Assembly (NCBI GenBank): GCA_016808115.1
Contig: JAEQBH010001838.1
Span: 761,343-825,342 of the forward strand
Direction of reading: 5' to 3'
DNA: 64,000 nt
From: Tetrastigma voinierianum
Lineage: Eukaryota > Streptophyta > Magnoliopsida > Vitales > Vitaceae
Below, piece by piece: positions 9,817 to 21,300 of the stretch; position 1 is the first letter of the stretch, and each line of letters starts with the position of its first letter. A program made the translations under genes and the position numbers. The notes beneath the pieces are model-generated. The model saw only the letters and a list, made by a program, of their open reading frames with translations, did no database searches and had not been told where the DNA came from.

Positions 9817-12814
9817 TGATGAGTAAAAAACTCATTGATTTTTAATCCATTTTTCTGACCTGTGTTATAATATAATTGCTTATTATTATGCAGAAATATG
9901 GAACCTTACAGGTATGTTTCTTGATTTTACGGAAAAGAATTGGCAATTCAGTGAGAAAAATATATATATATATATGGTCAAGGTAGCTAGGTCGCGACAT
10001 ACTTGTGAGGTCGTGACAAGGGATTCCTCAGATCATCAATTTTTAAGTCATGACCTGAGTGAGAATATTTAACGCCGTCTGGTAGACAAAGACCTCGGAG
10101 TCTATGAAGAATCGGTCGCAACAATAAGGAATTCTAGACGAAGCGAAGTTGTGCGTGAGAAAAGTTGTTGAGACGGAGAAAGAGTTTCAAAGAAAGATTT
10201 TGTCGACAGTTACGTATCTTCGACGCGAAAGAAGACAACTCTGAGTACGCGGATAATTGATGTCATGATGAGGAGATGGTTGCTAAATGAGCGACAAGGT
10301 CTCCTGAGGAATTTGTTGTTGCGACCAATCTATTTGAAGACACACCCCGAGTTGGGAGTCCACGGCGTGAAAATAGGCTGAACACTTAAAGCGTATTTGC
10401 AACTATGTTTAGAAACTACGACAAGAGCGAGTGAGAAGGATAACCCTTTCGGTCGCGTGAACTTTTTAGGTGTGACGAAATCGTGAATTAAGTAAAAACC
10501 GTTGTAACTAAGAATTGAGGTTGCGATAAGGTGGAAATTAAAAACGTATAGTCAAGTCGCGACCTGCCTTTTAGGTTGCGACAGAAAGTGCAGCAAGGAA
10601 AGAAACAACCTGGTCGCAACCTAAATTGCATGTCACAACAAGGAACTCAACAGATCAGCAGTTTTGAGTTGCAACTTGAATGAAAGCAATAGACAACCAA
10701 ATAATGTCACAACATAAAAGGGAAGCTACGACCAGGGATTAAAGTGGCTGACAACAAAAATAGTGTAGCGACAAGGAAACTTGGTCACGACACATAAATC
10801 AGTAAAGTAAAGAACAGCCAGGTCGCGACATGGAATTGTAGTCGCGACACAAATGCTTGGAGACAAGAAAATGTTATCGCGGCAAGTCATAACTCGCAGC
10901 GACTAAACTTAGTCCTAGCGGCAATCCAGTCGCGATTGAAAAATGATGATTGTCAGGAAAAATGCTAAGTAAAAGAAGACAACAAGGATTTCAAGTTGCG
11001 ACACACACCTGAAGAAACAAAAGAGGTGAAGCCAAATGTTATTCGCGACAAAGAAATTCATGTCGCGACAAAGATTCCAGAAAAAGAAGAAACTCTAGGA
11101 AAAACTCATGTAAATGGCTAGAAAACTTAGTTCTGTAAGAATCGAGGATAGGCAACAACTTAGAATCACGTAGAAGAAACTAGGTGGCAATGACCAAATG
11201 AAGAATTTTGCAAGAACAATGTTGTGACGCCAAGGCCAAATAGGTCGCGACTTCATGCAGCGAAAACAAATCAAGGAAGGTTGCGTGAGTAAAGCGAAGT
11301 CAGCAGGACTTAGCAAGCTCATCACTGCAACTTAATCGCGACAAGCTCCTTTAGGTCGCGACCTAAACAGTGAGGTAGGTCATTTAATTTGGGGAAATCC
11401 AATTGAAGCCTTGGAATCAGGCCCAAATTTCTGGAAATGTATAAATAGTCGTTCTTATGTCAGGAGAAAGCAGCTCTTCCGGAACCCAGATCCTTGGGGG
11501 ATTGAAGAAAATTCACTTGTATATTTTTAGAATAGATTAGTTAGAATCGTTTTGATTTTTTGTTTTTGGATCTGAACCAGCAATCTGTTTTGAATTATGA
11601 AGCTGGATCAAATAGTTAAATCTCTTTCCTAATTACTGCCTGGAATTAATGAAGTTTAGACCATTTCTGGAATTCGTTTCTTTTCAGCTTATTACAGTTA
11701 CAATGGATATGCTTGATCAATACTCCATTGTCGATTATAATTCACTATTTGAGAAGCGCAACTTCCACTGGAATGGATCTGTTGTTAGTTATAGTCTTTT
11801 CTGCATAAATTAGAAGAAATTTTATGGGTTTGGATTTTATTTGGTTGATGTTGTTCGTGAATTGAATTGTTCCTAATACTAGTAGCACATACCCTTTCAA
11901 GGACTATATCCTGCTCTGATTTCCAGGAGGCCCTTTGAGTGACACAGAGATGAAGATTCCTGAGAGTTTGGAACCTTCAATTTGTGGGTATGTTAGACTC
12001 TTATGAAGAACTAAAGGCTCACGAGTTCACTTGATAAATGCAATTCACTCATAGTTGAAGTTGAAGGGATTATTTATCAATTTAAATAATCGGAGAATTT
12101 CACCTTAATTTTGATCGAGATCTTGATCTGTGTTATTTGAATCACAATCAATGAAAGGAAAAAATTCATTAGATCTAAAGGAAGAGTCATCAACCATTTT
12201 GTAAGAGGTTTCTGATGACCACCTGTCTTAGGAGCGAAATCTACGATCTTAAGCGTGTATGAAGTATTGAAAAGAAAAATGCCGAGATCTTATAAAGAGT
12301 GTTTTGGTCGAAATGGCGATTAGATCATGTCTTTGAAAGAAGCGAGGGGACCTCCCAACTAGTGAATTAATGGAAATCAAGCTGCTTTATTGGCGTCTTG
12401 ACAAATCCGGATCGAGAATCGGGAGAGAAAGTCTTAATAGATTATGATGTAGAAATTGGCGATTTCACGGAGTTCCTTGTCGATCATTCATTTCTATTGA
12501 AGAAGCGATTCAGTCCACTTTATTTTATTTGTTTTATTTCAAATTTTATTTTAATTAAGAAATACAATATAGGATGATCTGTCTTTTGTGTGGTTTTCAA
12601 AAGCAGATTCTGAGGAGATCTGGAAATAGTGTGGATCTTGAGTAGTTATGGTAGTTGATTTCTAAGTGGTCGATTTCGAGGGAATGATATACGGAGCACA
12701 TCAAATTTTACTACTTGTATGTCACATGCACTTACCGAGTGTATCTTAGACTAAACTCATTTCATAATTTCAAGAACATCAGACCATTTTCTAATTTTTA
12801 AACAAATAGCTCCA
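9817..12814 (+). repeat. Athila LTR 1 (5')
   Basis: This LTR runs from TGATGAGTAAAAAACTC to the CA just before ATTTTGGTACC, 2,998 bp. It is homologous to 23387-31724 once the nested inserts there are removed. It is rich in GTCGCGAC palindromes from 9991 to 11361. The LTR end was placed before the PBS and not at the end of homology (12894), because the homology with the second LTR continues through the PBS. Confidence 0.85.
9991..11361. repeat. GTCGCGAC palindrome array in Athila LTR
   Basis: Perfect GTCGCGAC sites occur at about 9991, 10556, 10822, 10841, 11062, 11243 and 11354. Many one-step variants lie between them (GTTGCGAC, GTCACGAC, GTCGTGAC, GTCGCAAC). The sites are interspersed with ordinary AT-rich LTR sequence at irregular spacing of tens of bases. 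The palindrome holds two CpGs, and each variant is what deamination of one of them would leave. The array may be a regulatory or methylated region of the LTR, which is inference. Confidence 0.85.
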
Positions 12815-12818
12815 ATTT

Positions 12819-12836
12819 TGGTACCATTGTAGGGGA
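12819..12836 (+). other. Athila primer-binding site (tRNA-Asp type), degraded
   Basis: TGGTACCATTGTAGGGGA follows the LTR by four bases. It is a recognisable decay of the TGGCGCCGTTGTCGGGGA form. An intact-looking relative, read on the minus strand, is at 58280-58297. About 450 bp of leader with (TGCCTT)n-like sequence follow before gag. Confidence 0.75.
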
Positions 12837-13289
12837 ATTGTAAGGCTCCAGTGGAAGAATAAAAATTGAAGGGTTTAGTCTATATGTTCACAGAACTGAG
12901 CAAGTTTTATGGCGTGAATTTAGGGGATTGAAGAAAGGATTTGACTAAATCAATATTCGACCAAAAGAGATAAATGCTAATTTGGACACATTTTCTTTAT
13001 TCTCACTCCAATCTATTCACTCATTCTCCTTCTTGCCTGCCTTAATGCCTTAACTTGCCGCCACCTTTGCCTTACACATAACTTCCTTTTACTTGTATTC
13101 CTTATTAACCTTGCCTTTGCCTTTGCCTTTGCCAACTTAACTTTTGTATATTGCTTTTTATTAACATTATTGCTTGTGTTGCCTTAAGATGGTATAACCA
13201 AGCTGCGATCTTTTAAAGAGCTTAAATGATATATGATTTTTAATGCCACTGTTTCCAATTAATCTCAATATGTTTCCATTTCAGAAAGT

Positions 13290-14330
13290 TATTTCATGCA
13301 CAGGAAGCCAAAATCATATCAGTTTCCCTTAGATATTGAATTGGAAAGAACATTGAGGAACTTAAGGAAGGTCAGAAGTGCAGAAACAACAATTATGGCA
13401 GATGAAAGAATGTGTTAGACAATTGAACAAGAACGTGAAGGCCTCCGTCTGAATCTGATGGAGGATTTAAGAGACCCGGTTATCGAAGAATATTTACTTG
13501 CGAGTTAGACGACCTGTAGCATAAGAAATTTCAACAATTTGAAATTTGAAACAGCATTGATCACCATAGTGCGGCGGAATCAATTCTGGGCGTCTCTGCG
13601 AAGATCTGACGACCCGCGTGGCCGATTCCTTGGGATTAGCGACCGGTCGCGCGGTGTGAGACCAGAGGTGATCAAGCTACATCTCTTTCCCTTTTCCTTA
13701 AAAGATATTGTAGCCACATGGTATGAATCATTGCCATATGGCTCAGTTAATACATGGGAAGAGCTGGTGGAAGCCTACCTTGGCGGATTTTTTCCCCCAT
13801 CCCTCACATCTGAAAGAAGAAAAGAGATCATTGTGACGATAGGGGAGGGATGAAAGGCATCTTGCTTAGGAGAGGTCTGAGGTTGTTGAAGAGATATCCT
13901 TATGCATGGCATAGGCGGAAGTCTCAAATGGACATTGTGCACCTTTGCTAAAATGATGCCTCTAAGGGCATAATAGGCATGACTTGTTGTAGGGCATTTT
14001 AAGCGAAAAGTGCGGAGAGCTGACGAGTTGATAGAAGACCGACTAAATGCAGCGACATGAAAGCTCCCATACGAATCTTCGAGATGCTTGACGAACAAAG
14101 GGAGTGGGCTCGTCAGAGTCGATAAAATGGCCGTATGGAAGCAAAACTTGATGCGATCATGCCTGAGTTGGGGAATCAAGAAAAGAATGCACTCTGCTCA
14201 TGAGATTGGAGCAGTGGAAAGAGATGGAATCGGAAGTCAGTGAGGGACCAATTGATGAGGATCTATCGAGTTGAGGGAGACGATTATTTGAATGAGCAGA
14301 GAAGCTCACCCAGTTTCAAGCCCTAACTGA
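13290..14330 (+). pseudogene. Athila gag (capsid) pseudogene
   Basis: The best preserved part is the open stretch 13539-13853 (104 codons), with PEVIKLHLFPFSLKDIVATW at residues 43-62, then LPYGSVNTWEELVEAYLGGF and FPPSLTSERRKEI. This is the standard retrotransposon gag domain that builds the particle. Upstream readable text (MADERM at about 13395) belongs to the N-terminus but carries a stop. Residues 20-40 of the open stretch are replaced by a CG-rich segment with no similarity to the expected family text, which is odd given the good match on either side. Downstream of 13853 the frame collapses. Confidence 0.8.
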
Positions 14331-14519
14331 CTTGCCTACACACTACACGTGTTGAGGGGCCATGAGGAACTTCTCATATGGTGGAGGAGCATCATAGAGA
14401 CCCCAGACACAGGCGAGATTTTCAACGAGGATATAATCACTTCAAGGTTAAATGTGACAAGGAGAGAACATAAGTGAATATCAAAGATTCGAAAGAGGAC
14501 TGAGTCCTTTGAGGGAGGC

Positions 14520-15115
14520 AAATCTTTGCAGTTCATGGGGGACAATAAAATTGCTAAACCTTCTATGAATAAAAATTTCTTTGAGTTGGAAACTTTAAAT
14601 CCATTTGAAATTACCGAGCAAACTACTTATCTTCCTTTCGAGAACTTGGAAATACGGGTTGGGCGGCGCTCGGTAGCACGAGAGCAGACCCGAGGATGCT
14701 TTCCCTAGAGACACCCAGAATCCAAGGGACGTATGGCGAATCCTAGGCGAGTGGCAAAGGGAAGTGAACAGTAGCGGAGCGAGAAAAGAAGGAAATGTTT
14801 GAGCAAAGAAGAGTGAAAGAAACTGGAGAGAGATGATAGAAGAACAATTGATGGATTGAAAATGAGAATACAGGTGCATCTTGAACTGACAAGAAAAGCG
14901 TGAACAAGCGAGAGGAAGAGGAAGGTTCAAGCCTACAAAGACTTCAGAAGGCAAAGAAGGAGGAACAATTTTCTAAATTCTTGCAGATGTTCAAGAAGAT
15001 AAAAATTAACATTCCCTTTGTAGATGTTATAACTCAAATGCCAAATTATGCCAAATTTCTGAAGGATATCTTTGACCAAAGAAAATTGATGAGGAAGGAG
15101 TGGGTGAGCTAAGCG
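14520..15115 (+). pseudogene. Athila gag C-terminal and linker region
   Basis: Within 14900-15112 a 70-codon stretch reads SLQRLQKAKKEEQFSKFLQM, then FKKIKINIPFVDVITQMPNYAKFLKDI. This charged block always precedes the protease in Athila elements. A 60-codon stretch at 14526-14708 precedes it and shows no domain. No zinc knuckle was recognised. Stops lie before and after, so this is a relic of the Gag-Pol polyprotein. Confidence 0.75.
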
Positions 15116-15189
15116 TAACATGCGGTGCGGAGTTATTTAAAAGAATACCACCAACTAAGATGAAAAACCACACGCCTTATTAGGAAATA

Positions 15190-15507
15190 TGGTCAAAAGA
15201 AAGCTTTGTGTGACTTAGGTGCCATCATTAACTTTATGCCCTTATCAGTGGTATAAAGGTTGAGTTTGGGGGAACTTACCTCGACACTTGATTACCTTTA
15301 CCCAAAATGGTTGATAGGCAAATGGCACAACCAGAAGGAGTCCTTGAGGATGTACTGGTCAAGGTAGGGAAATTCATCTTCCATATGGATTTTGTTGTCA
15401 TGAAAATGGAAGAGGACACACAGGTTCCTCTGTTGTTAGGAAGACCCTTCTGCTTAAGTGGGTACATACGATTGATGTACGGAAGGGTGGAGTTGACCAC
15501 TGAGTGA
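15190..15507 (+). pseudogene. Athila aspartic protease pseudogene
   Basis: Readable text begins with ALCDLGAIINFMPLS near 15205-15250, where the family has a D-x-G-A active site; the aspartate and glycine are visible. An open frame at 15307-15507 continues with MVDRQMAQPEGVLEDVLVKV, then FIFHMDFVVMKMEEDTQVPL and LLGRPF, the flap and C-terminal LLGRPF block of gypsy proteases. One stop separates the two halves. The enzyme would have matured Gag-Pol. Confidence 0.82.
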
Positions 15508-16079
15508 AATGAGACGGTGCACTTCAGCCTCAACAAAAAGCAACACGTGCGATGTTGATGAAGAATTGTATGGTTGTAGATATTAGTCCCATTGATTTTG
15601 AGGCCCGAACTACGATTGTAACATTGACATTCTATATTAGAAAATGAGATGAATTTCCAGTATCTTAAGAGTGTTGATTATGAATTGCTGCATTCCGGTT
15701 TGCAATATACAAAAACAATCTTGAGTTTGAATGAAAATAGTAAAGAGAATTCATGAAGCAAGGAAAAGAACGAGTTGAAGCGAGAAACGATCTGAAGGTT
15801 AATATTGAAGAATTGCCTAGTCATAAAAATATGTTTCTTAGAACCGAGAAAAGGAAAAGCGGTGATTATATGGTGCATTGATTGAATGAAGAACATAAAA
15901 AATTTATTAAAGATTATAAGAATCTGAGCGATTGTAGCGATTGAAGATCTCAAGTATCGGTCTACTTCTATTCCATGCATAAAATTATCTTTAGAAGATA
16001 ATGCAAAAGACTTCAATTGAACACCAAAGAAAGGTGAATCCCGAGTAATGAAGGATGTTGTAGGAAAGGAAGTCTTTGA

Positions 16080-16860
16080 AATGGTTAAATGGTTTTATTT
16101 ATGCAATATGGGCCGGCCGCCAGGTGAGCTTGAGTTCATGTGGTTCCCAAGAAGGGTGGATTCACTGTGTTCAAGAATTAAAGGAATGAACTGATTCCTA
16201 TAAGAACTATGACAGGATGGAGGGTGTGTATAGATTACAGAAAATTAAATACTGCAACCAGGAAAGATCATTTTTCTCTACCTTTCATTGATCAGATGTT
16301 GGATAGATTGTCAGGACACCCTCACTTCTGTTTGCTGATGCGTTGTGGATATAACCAAATTGCTATTGCACTGAGGACCCGGGGAGAAAACCACTTTCAC
16401 ATGCCCATATAGTACCTTTGGCACCCCAGAGAGTACCATTTGGTTATGCAAAATGCTCTTGCTACATTTCAAGATGCATGATGTACATGTTCTCGGATTT
16501 GGAAGAGGTTATGGAAATATTCATGGATGACTTCACGGTCCCCATGGATCAATTTTGGCTTGATGCCTACAAAATTTGGGAACAATACTTCAGAGGTGCC
16601 AGGCCAAGAATTTAGTTTTGAATTGGGAAAAATGTCATTTTATGGTAACAGAAAGCATTGTCCTTGGGCATAGAATTTCTGCAGCAGGGCTGGAAGTGGA
16701 CCAAGCAAAAGTTTCCATCATAAAGACTCTTTTGCCACCTACAATAGTCAAGGGAATAAGAAGTTTTTTGGGACATGCTGGTTTTTATAGAAGATTTATC
16801 AGAGACTTCTCAAAAATTGCAAGACCATTGTGTAGACTATTGGAAAAGATACGAGTTTAA
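16080..16860 (+). pseudogene. Athila reverse transcriptase pseudogene
   Basis: Several adjacent frames carry RT blocks in order. VPKKGG lies near 16150, TGWRVCIDYRKLNTATRKDH at 16212-16271, LPFIDQMLDRLSG follows, and a damaged substrate-binding segment runs over 16330-16450. The catalytic block EIFMDDF is near 16530 (the FMDD form of the YxDD site). NWEKCHFMVTESIVLGHRIS at 16621-16680 and FLGHAGFYRRFIRDFSKIAR near 16766-16825 complete the thumb region. At least three frame changes interrupt the gene. Near 16110 the expected YPISD text is replaced by a GGCCGGCC-containing stretch. Confidence 0.88.
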
Positions 16861-17420
16861 TTTGATGAATCTGCCAATCTTCATTTGAAGAGATCGGATC
16901 AGTTAGTTGAAGCTCCATCATGGCTGAGCAATTTGGAATAAAGAATTTGAGATTATATGTGATGCAGTGATTATGAAAGTAGGGCTGTGTGAGACAACCA
17001 AACAAAATGTTTAGGGCCATATCTTATGCGGCCAAACCTTGATGAAGCTGAAAACTTCTGCGCACCGACTACTAAAGAGATGTTGGCCATGGTATTTGCA
17101 TGTAGAAAAATTCGAGGCCAAACATGTTGGGATCCCATGTCATCATCCACATCTCGCGATCATCGCTACTTGATTAAATGTTGATAATGAAGAAGAAGCT
17201 AAGCGAGGCGATCGGATGGGTATTGTTCTTGTGAATTTGATCACGGACATCGAGGATCGGAAAGATGTGACAATGTGATAGTTGATCGGCTTGTCAAGAG
17301 TTAAGCTCTTCTTGTAAAGGAAAAGGATGATTAACAAAAAACTTTCCGGATAGTAGTCATTCCGTGCAAAATCCATTCAATCCACCACGGTATCTTGACA
17401 TTGTAAATTTCTAGCTTATG
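16861..17420 (+). pseudogene. Athila RNase H region, heavily decayed
   Basis: Downstream of RT, translation gives short islands only: FDESANLHLK at about 16861, and AKPYLMRPNLDEAENFC-type text near 17020-17060 with TTKEMLAMVFACRK. These fit the RNase H domain with its E-L-L-A/VVFA helix. From 17110 to 17460 nothing readable remains. Confidence 0.65.
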
Positions 17421-17461
17421 GAGTTATGCCACGAGTGATTCTGTGAGAGAAAGAAGTTAGG

Positions 17462-18618
17462 GTGACAAACGGATTCTATATATGGGATATTTTATTATTC
17501 AAAGAGGAGGCGTGTGATGTCGGGAGGTGTGTACCGGAAGGTAGAACAAAGGCAAAATTGTATATGGATATCGTACATCACCATTTGGAGGACATTATGC
17601 GGGGAAATGAAAACGGCCCACAAAATTCTCGATCGGGTTTTTTATTGGCTGCCATTTCAAAGATTGTATTTGAATGGGTGAAACTTTGTGATCAATGCGA
17701 GAGAATGTGGAAGTATCAACCTGAGACATGAAATGCCACTGTAGTATCTTGAGTGGTGCGGCTATTTGGTGTGTAGAATAGATTTCATGGGACCATTCCA
17801 TCTTCATTTGGGAACACATACATACTCTAATTTGTGGACTATGTATCAAAATGGGTGGAAAGCAACAACTTGTCCCAAAATGATGCTAATACGTTGTGGG
17901 GTTCTTATAGAAATATTTTGACGATTTGGGCACGGAACTATCATAAGTGATGGAGGGAGCCATTTTACAAACAAGGTGTTTGAGAAACTCATGAGCAAGT
18001 ATGGAATCAAACACATAATGAGTCTGGCTTATCATCCTCAAACAAATGGGTAAGCTGAAAATTACAATAGGGAAATAAAGAAAATTCTTGAAAAGACTGT
18101 AAGTTCCAGCATAAGAGATTGGTCTCTAAAGCTTGATGATGCATTGTAGGCTTATAGAACTGCATACAAAACTCTCATTGGAATGTCCCCATATAGAATT
18201 GTCTTTGGTAAACCCTGTCACCTCCTTCTTGAATTGGAATACAAAGCAATGTGGGCCATCAAGAAATTGAATCTTGATTTTAAGGTTGCTAAGGAAGAAA
18301 GATTACTCCAACTGAACGAATTGGAAGAACTGAGAAATGAAGCTTATGATAATGCCAAAATTTACAAGGATAAAACAAAGAAATGACATGATCAGAAAAT
18401 TGAGGAGGGAATTTCAAGCAGGAGATCAGATCCTTTTATTTAACTCCAGACTGAAACTGTTTCCAGGAAAGCTGAGATCAAAATGGAGTGGCCCTTATAC
18501 GGTAGTGGTAAGTACAACCTTTGGAACAGTGACATTGAAAACTAATACTAGAGAAAAATTTAAAGTAAATGAGCAGAGATTAAAGCATTATCTTGGAGGG
18601 AATGTAATTAAAGACTGA
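17462..18618 (+). pseudogene. Athila integrase pseudogene
   Basis: The N-terminal zinc-binding part is visible at 17580-17720, with histidines HHH and CDQC (WVKLCDQCERM). The catalytic core follows: IDFMGP near 17780 supplies the first Asp, IISDGGSHFTNKVFEKLMSK at 17938-17997 the second, and the NREIKKILEKTV segment near 18070 the Glu. The C-terminal part is open at 18183-18386 (MSPYRIVFGKPCHLL, AMWAIKKLN, EERLLQLNELEELRNEAYDN) and, after a frame change, at 18391-18618 (FQAGDQILLFNSRLKLFPGK, LRSKWSGPYTVV, KVNEQRLKHYLG). It would have inserted element cDNA. Several stops and shifts make it non-functional. Confidence 0.88.
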
Positions 18619-18619
18619 C

Positions 18620-19739
18620 ACCAAGTTCAGAGTTAAGGAGAATTTCTGAAGCAAGAATCATAGCGACAAGTCATTCAAGGACTCAAAAGCGAGCAACTTC
18701 ATGGGAGCTGACCCATACGATATTTTACTTTATGTTTATAGTCGATTAATGTGTTTAAAATTTTAAGTTTTTAGTTAGACTTATGTGTTGTTCTCTTGGC
18801 CCAAAATTTTGAGTGTTTTTGGTCGGTGAAGTGCAGTGATAAGTCTTCACTTATTACTTCCAGTGTGCACACAAGAACACAAGGGGAAGTATTATGCTCT
18901 CTGATTAATATTATGTTTTTTTAGAGAATGCACGATTGAAGTTTAGGGGGATTGGATTTTCAATTCAATATTGAATCTTATGCTTTGATGAGTTGATTTG
19001 TTGAACATTTGAATGATGAATTGTTCTTGTTTGAATTGGGTTTCTTAGATATTTATACATATTTTACAAGTATGCATTGGGTAAATTGAGTCAATCAAAG
19101 GAGACTAGAAGTTGCAAGAAATTAGGGATAAAACATTGTTTATAGAGACCTGGAAATTTTCTAGGTTGCGATAGACTTTTGAGGTCGCGACAAGGTTCTA
19201 AACTGATAACATGAGAACTAAGAAAATTTAGTGTATGACAAAGCCTTATTAGTCGAACAAACTAAGGTCGCGACATTGTTCATGGTCATGACGGCATGTG
19301 AACTAAATGTTTGAGTGAACACGGTGTCACTGACAATGAAGTATGTCGCGACGGAATGGCATTGGAAAAAAAAGGGTATGTTATGACATCAATTTTATTT
19401 GTCAAGGCCACATTTGTAGTCGCGACAAACCTAGAAGTAGGTCCACGAGCCCGAGTTGTTTAAATCAGTAATTGTAGGTTTCAAACTTATCTTTATGCGG
19501 CGTCGCAACATTAAAAGAATTATAATGTTAACGATTAGTGTTATGACTTAGACATTAATGTTCTGACATTCCATAAAACAATATTATCATTGGGCCATCA
19601 ATAAGAAAGGTTGAAGCTAAATAGCCTTTTTTTTTTCAGACTTGGTCGATTGCATCCTCACCTAATCTTCCATTCTCTTTCTTTCTTGAATATCAAAACT
19701 AGATTCGAGTCACAAAACCCGACTGAAAACCTCGTCGAT
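18620..19739 (+). other. Athila post-integrase spacer with GTCGCGAC sites
   Basis: No coding domain. The stretch 19160-19430 contains perfect GTCGCGAC sites near 19183, 19267, 19345 and 19419, plus decay variants. This is the same motif that fills the LTRs, now inside the element and just upstream of the envelope-position region. A T-run at 19627-19638 follows. Confidence 0.7.
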
Positions 19740-21300
19740 GGCAGAAAACCCGAACCTTGTTCCCAATCTGAGTGAGATGATGAATGAATATGCTCATGGG
19801 GAGGAAAAGGTTCACGGAGCCTCGGCCACAGGACGATCATAAGCTGAAGAACCCGGAAGCCCGGCGGCGTGGAACTGAGGGAAGGAAGGAGAGAGCAAAA
19901 GACAAAGATCGATAAGGCATAATGAAGAAGTAGAATCAGAAGGTGAAAAGGACTTTTTCTCTGTTGAGGCTCGTGCTTTATGGAGCAAACGATTTCGCGA
20001 TAAGAGGAGTTTCATCGCGAGAGGGGTTTGGAAGCTTATTTCACTTTTGAAATAATAGAAAGAAGGTTAGTTTCTTACGCCAAACACAAGGCGCTGGCAG
20101 ATTTCAGCTCTAGCAAGAGAATTTTACTCAAAATATGGTAGAGATGAAGGAGGGACTGCAATATATACGAGGGTGTGGGTTATTTTGGGCCTGAAAGTGT
20201 GGAAGTATTTAATTTGAAGGAACTTCGAGCATGGCTCGAAATTCAAGAAGTTGGTTGAAAAACCAAACCATGAGAAAATTATAAACACAATTACTTGGTA
20301 GACGAGGGAAAGTGGGAGGCAAGAACCCACACCAGGCTATAAACAGAGGATCTCTCGCGAGAGGAGAAGCGAAAGGTTTGGATTACATTTCATCGCATCA
20401 GTTATAATCCCAACTAAACACTTGTGCTCGGTCAGGGAACAGGAAGCCATAATTTTATATGCACTTTTGAAGGGATATAAATTAATATGGGAAGTCTCAT
20501 CGAAGGCTCCATTAGGGGCTATCATCTGAGCAACAAAAGAGGACTAATTCCCCTTGACAACCATCCTTTGATTACTGCATCTTGGGTACAGGTGAAGGGA
20601 TCATGGGAAGAAGAAGAGTATGCCACTGGGAGTCTCACTGCAACCACTGGCTGGGGGGTGCAAAGGGCGAAATAAAAACATAAGGGAATAATAGAGGTGG
20701 AAGCAAAGCTTACAGAGGGGAATGATAACATGGAAATCGAAAATTTCCTTGATAAAGCTCCTCCAGCTGAAGAAGAGGAGGAAATGCAGTGTAGAATGAG
20801 CCCACTAAGTCATTCATGCCTTGATATGAGAGAAAATTTTCCTGAGCCTGCAGAGAGCTCCAGAAGAAATGAAGGGATTGTTGAGATCATGGAGATGTTA
20901 ATATCAATGAAGAAAGAGATGGAAGATAGAGAAAAGAAGTGGGAGAGATAGCAGCAGATCAGAGAAGAATTTTTAGAGGCTGATTTTTTTTTTAAAAAAA
21001 AAAAAAAACAATGGGAGCAGAATTTGAAGCATAAGGAAGAAGAGTGGAAAGAAGATATGGACAGAAGATATGGCTAAAAAAAATGAAGGCCCCGGCAGGA
21101 AGCCTTCTCTGATAATCAATTAATGAGAGAGATGCGAGAATTATAACAGTCGAGAAAGAAATTTGAAATAGAGGCAATATGTTGAAAAAGATAAAGCCTT
21201 CAAGTATCTCTATAAAGAAGCGATTCGAAAGTTTGGTAGGCTCCTTGAAAGAAAGAGATAAGGAGTTGGAGGACAGTGTCTACAAGAGAAAATTTTAGCA
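19740..21300 (+). pseudogene. Athila envelope-position ORF remnant
   Basis: Athila elements carry an extra reading frame between pol and the 3' LTR, sometimes called envelope-like. Here its remains start with MAENPNLVPNLSEMMNE at 19738. They run through many stops and include the fairly well kept MGSLIEGSIRGYHLSNKRGL at 20487-20546 and LIPLDNH. At 20697-20951 an acidic and then strongly charged segment (EEEEE, MKKEMEDREKKWER) suggests a coiled coil continuing to about 21060. No signal peptide or clear membrane segment is visible. Its true function in the family is not settled. Confidence 0.65.

Noticed and set aside
9961..11400. CRISPR-like array suggested by regular short repeats
   Set aside because: The repeated unit is an 8-10-bp palindrome with irregular spacing inside a plant LTR; no cas genes and a eukaryotic context.
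12815..12892. LTR 1 ending at 12892 with LTR 2 ending at 31802
   Set aside because: The shared sequence includes a recognisable PBS 78 bp earlier, and the minus-strand relative at 58280 shows the LTR ends just before that PBS.
16109..16120. GGCCGGCC as a cloning scar or vector sequence
   Set aside because: No vector-like sequence on either side; more simply a local error or mutation inside RT.
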